Part shown: positions 27,220-35,397 of the stretch, piece after piece | Position numbering within the stretch: the stretch's first letter is position 1 | Layout: every line of letters begins with the position of its first letter | Source: Odoribacter splanchnicus DSM 20712 | GTDB taxonomy: Bacteria > Bacteroidota > Bacteroidia > Bacteroidales > Marinifilaceae | Reading direction: 5' to 3' | Assembly (NCBI RefSeq): GCF_000190535.1 | Contig: NC_015160.1 | Location: 558,001 to 622,000, forward strand | Length of the DNA: 64,000 bases | Program-made: the position numbers and the translations under genes | Notes under the pieces: generated by a model | Database searches by the model: none | What the model saw: only the letters and a program-made list of their open reading frames with translations | Told to the model about the DNA's origin: nothing

Positions 27220-30200
27220 TTAAAAAGTTGCCGATAATGAGAAAGAAACCGTGCGGGCAAAAGGGTAATCGATCCCTCGTTCGCTTTTCACGGATGAACA
27301 ACGGAACAGGTCGTTCATGATGGCCTGAATGTTCAAAACGGATAGTCCCATTCTTTTCACGAAAGGTTGGGTGAATTCATAACCGATATTGAATGACTCC
27401 CCGCTTATGGTGTTTTCATCCATCACGAAGCGCGATGACTTGTCGGTTGTCTGGGTCAATGAGATGCCTTTGTATTGGGCTTCACGGTTAGTCGCCGACC
27501 AACGGTTGTACAAGGCTCTTTTGTCCTGGTTGTTGTAAACTTCGTCACTGCTGATGTTTTCTACTTTTTCGAAAACCGATTCATTGAATATTTGGGCTCC
27601 CAGGGTGTAGCGAAAGTAACATCCTACGGATAATCCCTTATAGTATAGTGTGGTACCGATCACTCCTTCCAGTTTGGGTTCCGTATCTCCCAGAACGACC
27701 TCGTCGTCTGTGTCATAAGTGAAGGAATAGGAACCGTCTTTTTTGATAAAAAGTTCTTTTCCCGTGGCTGGATCGATACCGGCAGAACGTACCGCCCAGA
27801 TGGCTGTGGGGCTTCCGCCGTCATAATAACGCGTTGTCCCGGCCAATGAGGCTTTCTGCTCTTCGTTCAGGGAGCTGAAAGCGTTGCCGATTTTGGCGTA
27901 CCGTGCTTTGGCGTGTGTCCCGTTAAGGCTGATATTCCAGTTAATTCTTTCTTGCGGTCTGTAAATGGGGGAGACTTTCAGAGTCACTTCTATTCCGGTT
28001 GTCTTTTGCTGTCCGGCATTCATAGCCACGCTTTTCACCCCCATGGAACCTGGTGTGGTAATCAGGGCCAATAACGGGTCGGTAATTTTCTTATACCAGT
28101 CGAACGTGATGTTCAGGCGGTTGTTCCAGGTTGTGATATCTGCTCCGGCATTCCAATTAATCGTTTCTTGCCATGCCAGGTCTTTGTTGCCCAGCGCGTT
28201 GATCACCAGTCCCGAACCGAAAATGTTTGTCATATCCGTGTTGAACGTGTAGGTCGTGAATGCCTGGTATGCCGAAAAGTTCTGGTTCCCCGGATTTCCG
28301 ACCGAAGCGCGTAGTTTCAATAGCTGAAACCAATCTTTCGCATGAAAAAATGCTTCGTTGTGTAGGTTCCAGCCGATACCTACCGACCAGGTATTGCGGA
28401 AACGGTTGTTCGTGCCGAACATGGATGCACCGTCACTACGGTAGTTGAAATCGAGTAAATAACGGTTGTCGTAAGCGTATCCGCCGTTTAGATAAAAACT
28501 GGCGGCACGTGTTTCGCTTTCCGAGTAGGACGATTTCCCGTTTTCGGGATAACCATTGGCAAAGGAAGGACTCCCGAAAGCATCTTCCGTGAAGCCGATC
28601 GCTTTATAACCGTTGCTTGTTTCTTTCGACAGGCTGAAATTGAAACCGCCCACAGCGTTTATCATGTGTTTCCCTCCGAACAGACGTCCGTAAGTAACAG
28701 CAATATCTCCCTCGTAGCTGGTGGATTTACTGGCGGTGTGCGTATAGCTTCCTTTTTTCATTTCCTCTTCATCGTCAAAGTCACTGTGTTCGGGTGAGAG
28801 GCGTTCTTCTGCCGAACTGCTGGTTTTCGTTATGCCGAATTTCCCTCTTGCACGTAAATCGTCGGTGGCGAACCATTCGATGATGAAATTGTTGGTAAAT
28901 CCGGTTTCGTCGCTTTTGTCATAATTATTCAGACTGGCGTTCCACAGGGGATTGGCCACTTTTTCCTCGTAACCATCTCCCGAGTAATAGTATAGGTATT
29001 TGTCGATACCCCCGTCTTCGTTATATTTTTTGTAATAAGGGTTGGCTTGTGCATATTCGGAGAAGCTTACGGACGGATCGTTCGTTTCCATATAGTCTAC
29101 AGTCAATTTATTACTGAACTGGAACTTGCCGGAACGATAGATCAGATCTATATTTCCGCTGATGGTCTGGCGGTCGGAACCTTTCATTACTCCCTGCACG
29201 TTACCGTAACTGAGCCCTATACCGTAACGGATGTTTTCTTCACCCCCTTCGGCATATAGATTGTGCTTATGCGTGAACCCGGTGCGTAGCGGTACGCTTA
29301 ACCAATAGGTGTCGATCCCTTCTTCGATTCCTTTTAAACGGGCATTCCGTAAACTATCCAGGCGTACCTGGTTGATGGCACTGTTGGATTTGTCCGTGTA
29401 TACACCGGCGAGTGTCTCGAATTGCAATTTTTCACGGGCATTCATTAAGTTGTAATCCGAAAGGTCTGCCATCGTCACGCTGAAATCTCCCTTATAGGAG
29501 AATTGCAGGCGTCCCCCCTCCGGGGCCTTTGTTTCGATAACCACCACGCCGTTAGCTGCTTTCGAACCATAAATGGCGGTTGAGGCTGCGTCTTTTAACA
29601 AGGTGACCGATGCCACCCGGTTCATGTTCAGGTCCATGATGGTTTCTAATGTCGTTTCGAAACCGTCAAGGATAAACAAAGGTTGATTGGGGTCGGTCCC
29701 ATACTCTTCTTTCAATCCCATAACACTGCTCTTGCCCCGGATTTCGATATCGGGCATGCGGTTCGGGTCGGAACCGAATTGGTTGTTTTCCACGATTTTG
29801 AATGAAGGGTCGAGTGTGCGCAGACTTTGAACCAGATTCGACGCTCCCACGGCTTTCAATTCCTCTGCTTTGAATGTAGTCGATGATCCCGTGAAACTTT
29901 CCTTTTTACGGGTGAAGATACCCGTGACGACTACTTCATCCATCTCTTCGATAACAGGAACAAGTGTAATTTTCTGAAAATCGGAGACATTATTTCTGTT
30001 GAACTTTTTTACCAGACGCTCGTAACCGATGTACGAAAAGATAATGTTATACTCTGCCGGACCGAGGGGGAATGTGAATTGTCCGTTAACGTCGGTGGCA
30101 GTTCCCTGCGTTGTTCCTTCGATCATAACAGTTACTCCCGGTAACGGTTCTTTCGTATGACTATCCACCACAATCCCTTTCAATTCGATGATTTTCATTT

Positions 30201-30582
30201 CAGTTTTTTGTGGTTCTGCCGGACGTTGGGTGATAATAATCGTTTTATCCTCGATTTTAAATGTGAAAGGAGTTCCGTTCAAAACGTATTCCAGTGCTGA
30301 TCTCAATGGCGTATTTCTGAACTCCCTCGTGATTCGTTTGTCAGAAGTACCGATTTGCCCGGCATTATAAAAAAATTCCGTTCCGGTGGCTGTTCCTATC
30401 TTTTTCAAAGCGTCCAGTAAAGTGGAATTTTCCAGCTTTAAATTTAGTTGTACCTCCTGGGCATAACTTACCTGCGTAAAACTACAAAGCATTTGTAGCA
30501 AGAACAGTGGCAGGACGATTTTCTTCCGGAGTTTGTCCCGGAGAACCGTCCGGTTCCGGCTGAATGATCTGTCTTCTTTCAT
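27220..30582 (-). CDS. SusC/RagA-family TonB-dependent outer-membrane receptor with STN domain
   Basis: TonB-dependent transporter of 1120 residues. It has a basic N-terminus with signal segment (to about Y-A-Q at 40-42), an STN domain (about 44-118, LENSTLLDALKKIGTATG), a carboxypeptidase-regulatory-like domain (about 132-210), TonB box region MDEVVVTGIF, plug (VTLLKDAASTAIYGSKAANG) and a barrel ending in F. The STN domain and the fecR gene 111 bp upstream indicate control by the sigma factor encoded at 31839. The FTRKKESFTG stretch is shared with the SusC at 482. Confidence 0.95.
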   Translation of the reverse strand: MKEDRSFSRNRTVLRDKLRKKIVLPLFLLQMLCSFTQVSYAQEVQLNLKLENSTLLDALKKIGTATGTEFFYNAGQIGTSDKRITREFRNTPLRSALEYVLNGTPFTFKIEDKTIIITQRPAEPQKTEMKIIELKGIVVDSHTKEPLPGVTVMIEGTTQGTATDVNGQFTFPLGPAEYNIIFSYIGYERLVKKFNRNNVSDFQKITLVPVIEEMDEVVVTGIFTRKKESFTGSSTTFKAEELKAVGASNLVQSLRTLDPSFKIVENNQFGSDPNRMPDIEIRGKSSVMGLKEEYGTDPNQPLFILDGFETTLETIMDLNMNRVASVTLLKDAASTAIYGSKAANGVVVIETKAPEGGRLQFSYKGDFSVTMADLSDYNLMNAREKLQFETLAGVYTDKSNSAINQVRLDSLRNARLKGIEEGIDTYWLSVPLRTGFTHKHNLYAEGGEENIRYGIGLSYGNVQGVMKGSDRQTISGNIDLIYRSGKFQFSNKLTVDYMETNDPSVSFSEYAQANPYYKKYNEDGGIDKYLYYYSGDGYEEKVANPLWNASLNNYDKSDETGFTNNFIIEWFATDDLRARGKFGITKTSSSAEERLSPEHSDFDDEEEMKKGSYTHTASKSTSYEGDIAVTYGRLFGGKHMINAVGGFNFSLSKETSNGYKAIGFTEDAFGSPSFANGYPENGKSSYSESETRAASFYLNGGYAYDNRYLLDFNYRSDGASMFGTNNRFRNTWSVGIGWNLHNEAFFHAKDWFQLLKLRASVGNPGNQNFSAYQAFTTYTFNTDMTNIFGSGLVINALGNKDLAWQETINWNAGADITTWNNRLNITFDWYKKITDPLLALITTPGSMGVKSVAMNAGQQKTTGIEVTLKVSPIYRPQERINWNISLNGTHAKARYAKIGNAFSSLNEEQKASLAGTTRYYDGGSPTAIWAVRSAGIDPATGKELFIKKDGSYSFTYDTDDEVVLGDTEPKLEGVIGTTLYYKGLSVGCYFRYTLGAQIFNESVFEKVENISSDEVYNNQDKRALYNRWSATNREAQYKGISLTQTTDKSSRFVMDENTISGESFNIGYEFTQPFVKRMGLSVLNIQAIMNDLFRCSSVKSERGIDYPFARTVSFSLSATF

Positions 30583-30648
30583 ATTGATCTTGTATTAATG
30601 AATATTTATTTTATTACTATTCTTTATATTTGAGCATACAAAGCCCCG

Positions 30649-30670
30649 AACTTCATTTTCCAATGAAGTT
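30649..30670. promoter_or_regulatory. Hairpin between fecR and susC
   Basis: AACTTCATT (30649-30657) and AATGAAGTT (30662-30670) form a 9-bp perfect stem with a 4-base loop in the 111-bp gap between the FecR and SusC genes. There is no U-run in the direction of transcription. It may be a regulatory or processing hairpin ahead of the SusC message rather than a full terminator. Confidence 0.4.
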
Positions 30671-30693
30671 TTGTAATTGATATGGAGGGGATT

Positions 30694-31773
30694 TTACTTC
30701 AGATAAATAACCCCGTTTTCAATAATACATTCGATGTTACTTGTCGTTGTTAACAGCTTGGTGATGTAATCAATTCCCCGTTCGTGCCGGATCATTCCCG
30801 AAAAACGGGAATCGCGGTGTTCTTCCGATACCTGAATATCGATACCATACATTCTGGACAATTTTTTAGCCAATACACTTAATTTCTCGTTGTTGAAATA
30901 GATCACGCCCTCTTTCCACATGGAATATTCTGCGGCATCTACCTCGTATTTTTCCATTTTATTCGTTTCTTTGTCCACGCGGATTTGCTCGTTCGGCGAT
31001 AAAGTCACCGTTCGGTTGTTCTCCGGAACGTGATAAGCTATTTTACCGGAGAGTAGCGTAGTCACGTTTTCCGTGTTGTCTTCATAAGCCGATACGTTGA
31101 AACAGGTGCCGAGTACCCGGATAGATTCGCTGTTGGGAATCTCCACGTAGAAAGGTTTCGTTGTATCGCTTTTCACTTCAAAGAATCCCTCTCCCTTGAT
31201 TTTTACCCTGCGTTCCGGTTGGGAGTCGAACGTCGATGGGTATTCGAACCAGGTGTCGGCGTTTAGTACGATACGTGTCCCGTCGGCTAATTCAAGGTTG
31301 AAATGCTTACCCGAAGGAACATATATTTTCAATATTTTTGCCTTTTGCAGCATAATCTTTTTCCCGTCGGCGGATTGCAGTGCGACATTCGAATGTTTGT
31401 CTATATTTATCTTGGCGTCGCCTCCCAGGTTCGAAACGGCGGAATCCCCGACGAGTAGTTGCACCTGTTCGTTGCAAACGGATATGCCCATGTGACCGAG
31501 TTGGGTGTATACCGTAACCTCTTGCAGGGCAGTGGGACGGAACACCAGAAACAGGGACACGAACACACAAGCCGCGGCAACACCGCTGGAAATCCAATAC
31601 ATCCGGCGGGTATTTCTTCTCCGGCGGATCCTGCTTTTTACGTCCTGGTAATTTCTGTCCAGTATATGTTCCCCGCACTCCTTTGCCCGGAGAGAGTTCC
31701 AGATCTCATCCAGCAACTCATCTTCATTTTCCCCGATGGGGCGGTTCAAATATTTCTCTGTATCTGTTTTCAT
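30694..31773 (-). CDS. FecR family anti-sigma factor/sensor
   Basis: A protein of 359 residues. The cytoplasmic anti-sigma segment (1-75) is followed by a single TM helix (about 79-98, WISSGVAAACVFVSLFLVF) and a periplasmic FecR domain (FNLELADGTRIVLNADTWF, then IRVLGTCFNVSAYED). The C-terminal DUF4974 lobe reads W-K-E-G-V-I-Y-F-N-N-E-K-L. It should bind the ECF sigma factor encoded 65 bp upstream and be switched by the STN domain of the SusC encoded downstream. The complete gene here shows what the truncated copy at the left window edge looks like. Confidence 0.93.
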   Translation of the reverse strand: MKTDTEKYLNRPIGENEDELLDEIWNSLRAKECGEHILDRNYQDVKSRIRRRRNTRRMYWISSGVAAACVFVSLFLVFRPTALQEVTVYTQLGHMGISVCNEQVQLLVGDSAVSNLGGDAKINIDKHSNVALQSADGKKIMLQKAKILKIYVPSGKHFNLELADGTRIVLNADTWFEYPSTFDSQPERRVKIKGEGFFEVKSDTTKPFYVEIPNSESIRVLGTCFNVSAYEDNTENVTTLLSGKIAYHVPENNRTVTLSPNEQIRVDKETNKMEKYEVDAAEYSMWKEGVIYFNNEKLSVLAKKLSRMYGIDIQVSEEHRDSRFSGMIRHERGIDYITKLLTTTSNIECIIENGVIYLK

Positions 31774-31838
31774 GCACGCTATAACCTGATCGACATTAAT
31801 ATAATACCTGACTGCCCGAAACTACGTATTCGAAAATA

Positions 31839-32399
31839 CTATTTTTTTATTTTTCCCCGAAGTTTTTTCATTGCCTGGTAGAGGATGGTTTCTACTGTCC
31901 GGACGGAAATGCCTAATTTTCGGGCAATATCGGCACTTTTCCTGTTCTCAATGTGACTCATGATCATTACCTGGCGGCTTCTTTCCGGTAATTCATTCAG
32001 TAAAGCGGATAATTGTTGTTCGGGTTCGGGTCCTTCTTCCGCCCGGATCACGTTTTCTTGTTCCTCTTCGCTTTTTTTTCTTTTAAGGTTTTCTTGATGT
32101 TGTAGGTGGAGAAACCGGGTTTTGAGGTAACGCAGGGAATTGTTGTGCGTGCTGCGAAGCAGGTAATTGCGCAGAGATTTTTCCCGGTCGAGATTTTTCC
32201 GGTTTTCCCATAAGGCAACGAAAATATTTTGAATAATCTCCAAAGCCGCTTCCGAATCACCGACGATAGAGGCAGAATAGTTTTGAAGAAGAGCGAAATA
32301 GCTTTTATATATTTTCTCGAAAGCGGTTTCCTCTCCTTTGATCAATGCGTCCAATAGGGATTGATCTGACTCGGTCGTATGACTACCTTTTTCTATCAT
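31839..32399 (-). CDS. ECF RNA polymerase sigma-70 factor
   Basis: A 186-residue extracytoplasmic-function sigma factor. Region 2 covers about 25-95 (AFEKIYKSYFALLQNYSASI; EIIQNIFVALWENRKNL). Region 4 covers about 128-185 (LNELPERSRQVMIMSHIENR; ADIARKLGISVRTVETILYQ), with the helix-turn-helix in the latter. It heads the minus-strand operon and is predicted to direct transcription of the SusC gene and downstream genes when FecR is activated. Its own upstream region is AT-rich with no perfect -7 box. Confidence 0.93.
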   Translation of the reverse strand: MIEKGSHTTESDQSLLDALIKGEETAFEKIYKSYFALLQNYSASIVGDSEAALEIIQNIFVALWENRKNLDREKSLRNYLLRSTHNNSLRYLKTRFLHLQHQENLKRKKSEEEQENVIRAEEGPEPEQQLSALLNELPERSRQVMIMSHIENRKSADIARKLGISVRTVETILYQAMKKLRGKIKK

Positions 32400-33364
32400 G
32401 ATCGATGTACTGCCGTGTGTAATTCTATATTATTAAACGTTCGTTTATGGATATCGTTTTTTCGTGTTCATTATTTTGGGGGGCGAATTTATATTATTTG
32501 CTTATTTTCAATGTGTGACATTTTTTTTATAAATTATTTTTCCCGTTCAATAAACGGATTTATATTGATATCTGTATCAGCAAACTTTATGCCTTATCAT
32601 TCGTTCGCATAAATGCGACAAATTTAAAGCAATTTTCTAAAAATGTCAGGATATATTCAATCATATCTTTTTATGAGGATGCGGATATAGATGATATCGG
32701 GGCTGACGGGAGATGCCACTGCTGTTGTAAAAATGGAATATTTCCGTATCTTCGTATAATTTATAATAAACTCAGGAGTAGACGAATATGGACGGAGATA
32801 GGAACATAAGTGAAATAATCAGTGATATCCGTGACAATTGTGAATTGGCCAAGGCGGCAAAATGAGGTCGTAGAGTTATATTGGACCCGTTTTCATTTTT
32901 AATGGTATGACTTTCATATTTTTGACACAAATTCAAGAAGCGAATCTACCATACCTATTCTTGCAATCCGTCCAACAGTATGCTGGTAGTCTGTTCCCGG
33001 TCAGAGAATCGGAAGTGCCGGTTTAACAGACGATAGAGGAAAACAACGAGGCTGCATGATATTCGAAAAGAAACCCGTTAGTCTTGCCCAATTTGTCCGG
33101 CAGGTCCGAGAACGGTTTACGGTACGTTTTATCGTTTCATCACAGAGCACTTTGCGTGTAGAGTCTATAAAATGTGCCAACTGCATTCCATTACACGGAA
33201 AAATTTAGATTAAAGCGAGAAAGTATTAAAAAACAACTTCCTTCGCAACATTCTGAACAAGAAACCTTATAATTGCAACAATATTATCTTTCAAGTGCCA
33301 TCTTATACACTGTTTGCCATTCTCTTTAATTGAGGGAATATTATCAAATAAACAATTAAATTGT
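32400..33364. other. Intergenic region with direct repeat B and gene debris
   Basis: No intact gene. It contains repeat copy B (32597-32680). At 32788-32865 there is a 25-codon frame preceded by an AGGAG sequence 10 bases before its ATG; it begins M-D-G-D-R-N-I-S-E-I-I and may be the truncated N-terminus of a gene I cannot name. From about 32870 to 33300 the reading frames are broken on both strands. Together with the damaged integrase just downstream this looks like decayed mobile-element DNA. Confidence 0.5.
32597..32680. repeat. 84-bp direct repeat, copy B
   Basis: Same orientation and length as 19225-19308, about 90% identical. It sits about 200 bp outside the start of the sigma-factor gene. 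On the minus strand it contains TAAATTTG, a perfect TAnnTTTG box; copy A has TAAATTTA at the same place. Confidence 0.8.
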
Positions 33365-33985
33365 ATGGCAACAGTAAAAATCAAATTCCGTGTATCTTCC
33401 ATTGAGACGAAGGCGGGTACACTCTACTATCAAGTAATTCACAACCGTCTGGTAAAACAAGTTCATTTCGGCTATAAGCTGTACCCATCGGAATGGGATG
33501 CCGATTGTTCCAGAGTCATCCTGTCCTCCGGTATCGAAAAAGGGCAGGAGGGATATCTGCTCTCTATGAAGACCGCTTTGGCGAACGATCTTTCCCGTTT
33601 CAAGGAGGTCATCGTGCGGCTTGAACGTTCCGACATGGCATATACCGCCGACAAAGTGGTGGAACTGTTCTCCTCTCCGGCTGATTGCGGTGGGTTTGTC
33701 TCTTTTACATGGTAGCTCATCCAGGAATTGAAAAAGATAGGCAAAAAGTGTACAGCCGAGACCTATATGACTACACTGAACAGCTTTTTACGTTTCCGTG
33801 GCGAGTGTGACCTGCTGTTCAGGGAGGTGGACTCCAACCTGATGGTGGAATACGAAACCTTCCTGAAAGGTATCAATGTTTGCCCGAATATTTCCTCTTT
33901 TAATATGCGTAACCTGCGTGCCATCTATAATCGTGCAGTGGAAAAGGAGTTGACCGTGCTTTTCTATATCAAGAAGTTTGCTTAG
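33365..33985 (+). pseudogene. Broken tyrosine recombinase/integrase of the Bacteroidetes type
   Basis: From the ATG at 33365 the frame reads MATVKIKFRVSSIETKAGTL and then VHFGYKLYPSEWD, the N-terminal arm-binding domain of Bacteroidetes integrases. An in-frame TAG at 33713-33715 interrupts it. The same frame continues with LIQELKKIGKKCTAETYMTT and NMRNLRAIYNRAVEKELT, the SAM-like core-binding domain. After ELT (about 33955) similarity stops, and the catalytic domain with the R-H-R-Y residues is absent. The break coincides with the end of the XRE gene reading the other way. It is non-functional and marks the edge of an old integrated element. Confidence 0.8.
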
Positions 33986-34177
33986 GGTTATTCCAAAAGC
34001 TTGACTAAGTTTATATAAAGATAGAAGCTGAGGGCTTATAAAACCGAATTCATATTTTGAAAGCTCGCTGTTATCAATATCCGTTAAAGCCTCAAGGTCA
34101 CGTAAAGACCACTTTTTTGCTTTACGTAACTCTTTTAATCTCTGACCCAACCGATACAATAATTCATTATCTTTCAT
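33788..34177 (-). CDS. XRE-family HTH regulator, C-terminal tail running antisense through the integrase remnant
   Basis: Residues 1-75 form a Cro/CI-type helix-turn-helix (RLGQRLKELRKAKKWSLRDL; SELSKYEFGFISPQLLSLYK; QAFGITLSKLLDIEK). From about residue 74 onward (below about 33955) the frame runs antisense through the integrase remnant, so the last 55 residues are not a native domain; the original gene probably ended soon after L-L-D-I-E. The start ATG at 34177 is 11 bp after the stop of the truncated exporter gene. It could regulate the RiPP operon, or may simply be what was joined to it by a deletion. Confidence 0.7.
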   Translation of the reverse strand: MKDNELLYRLGQRLKELRKAKKWSLRDLEALTDIDNSELSKYEFGFISPQLLSLYKLSQAFGITLSKLLDIEKHGQLLFHCTIIDGTQVTHIKRGNIRANIDTFQEGFVFHHQVGVHLPEQQVTLATET

Positions 34178-34188
34178 GATTTTCGATA

Positions 34189-35382
34189 TTATTTTTCAAA
34201 GGAAATTATAACATGTACGATGCTTGCATTATATAATTTCTTTTGAGTTTGCTTCCATTCTGATATTTTTTTATCTTCTAGTTGATGTAATTTTATTTCG
34301 TGTATTGCTTCAAATATTTCGACTATATTACTTTGACTGACTGAAGATTCTTGAAATTTTAAATAGTCTAGTTTTTTCCGATAGCGCAAAAAAAAGAGTA
34401 TCCATAAACAATAAATAATACTGCCCAAAAGGAATACAATGAAAACACATAAGTTATATTTTCCTAACACAACAGCGTAAATAGCAACTGATAATGATGA
34501 AACTACTATTGACACAAGTGTAGTTGTGAAAAATACTTGTAATCGGTCACAATCTCTAACACGTTGAATAATATCTCCAATTAGAGTTGTTTCAAAAAAA
34601 CTTATAGGTAATTTCAGTAACTTGTGTAAAAAGCTAGAGATTATATTAATTGTTATGTTAGTTGATGCTTTTAAAGTTATAATATTACGAATGATATTTG
34701 CACTGGTCTGACCTACAACAATCATAACTTGTGCTAATAAAATCAGCACAATAAGCGAAATATCTTTGGACTCTATACCTTTGTCCACAACGGATTGTGC
34801 TAGGTATGGCATTAGAGTATTAAGCCCAAGAACAGTAAAAACTGTTATGAATATTCCTATGAATTGAATCTTGTATGGTTTAATGAGATTAACAATTTCT
34901 TTTATTTGGGTCTGTTTAGCGTTGCTATTAGTTTTGAGAGTAATACTCCAAAATCGTGGTGTTGGTTTTAATGATACAACCAAACCACAATTGCTATCGT
35001 CTAACCATAAATTACAAAATGTACCTTCATCATATGTCAATAGCCCAATTGCAGGGTCGGATATGAAAAGTTTCTTTTTATCTACTCCAATACTATATAG
35101 TACTACGAAATGGTTTTGCCGTAAATGAATAATACAAGGTAATTTTATGTTATCATTATTCAATGTTTTCCACGACATCTTTGTCACAGAGACATCATAA
35201 CCCAATTTCTCAGCGGCATCGCGCATAGATGAAATTGAAGTCCCGTCTCTAGATACTTGACACAATTCTCTTAGATATGCAAGAGAATACTCTTGGCCAT
35301 AGTATTTTGATATGATTTTTAGACAACTCGGACCGCAATCTTTTGTATTATATTGAATAAATGATGGGAACTTCATTGACAA
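34189..35382 (-). pseudogene. C39-peptidase ABC exporter (PCAT type) lacking its ATPase domain
   Basis: Bacteriocin-type exporter cut to 397 residues; intact relatives have about 700. The N-terminal C39 peptidase domain is complete: Gln10, catalytic Cys16 (QYNTKDCGPSCLKIISKYYG), His91 (HFVVLYS) and Asp109 (ISDPAIG). The membrane domain starts at about 160 and shows roughly four helices and the T-L-I-G-D-I-I-Q-R-V-R-D motif. It ends at A-S-I-V-H-V-I-I-S-F-E-K, before the last helices and the whole nucleotide-binding domain. It cannot drive export alone, although the peptidase could still fold. It follows the receptor gene by 15 bp in the RiPP operon. Such proteins cleave leader peptides at double-glycine sites and export the product. 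Confidence 0.85.
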
Positions 35383-35397
35383 CTCACAAATTAATTA

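Noticed and set aside
33001..33186. 61-codon minus-strand frame before the integrase relic
   Set aside because: No start context or family; the area is decayed on both strands.
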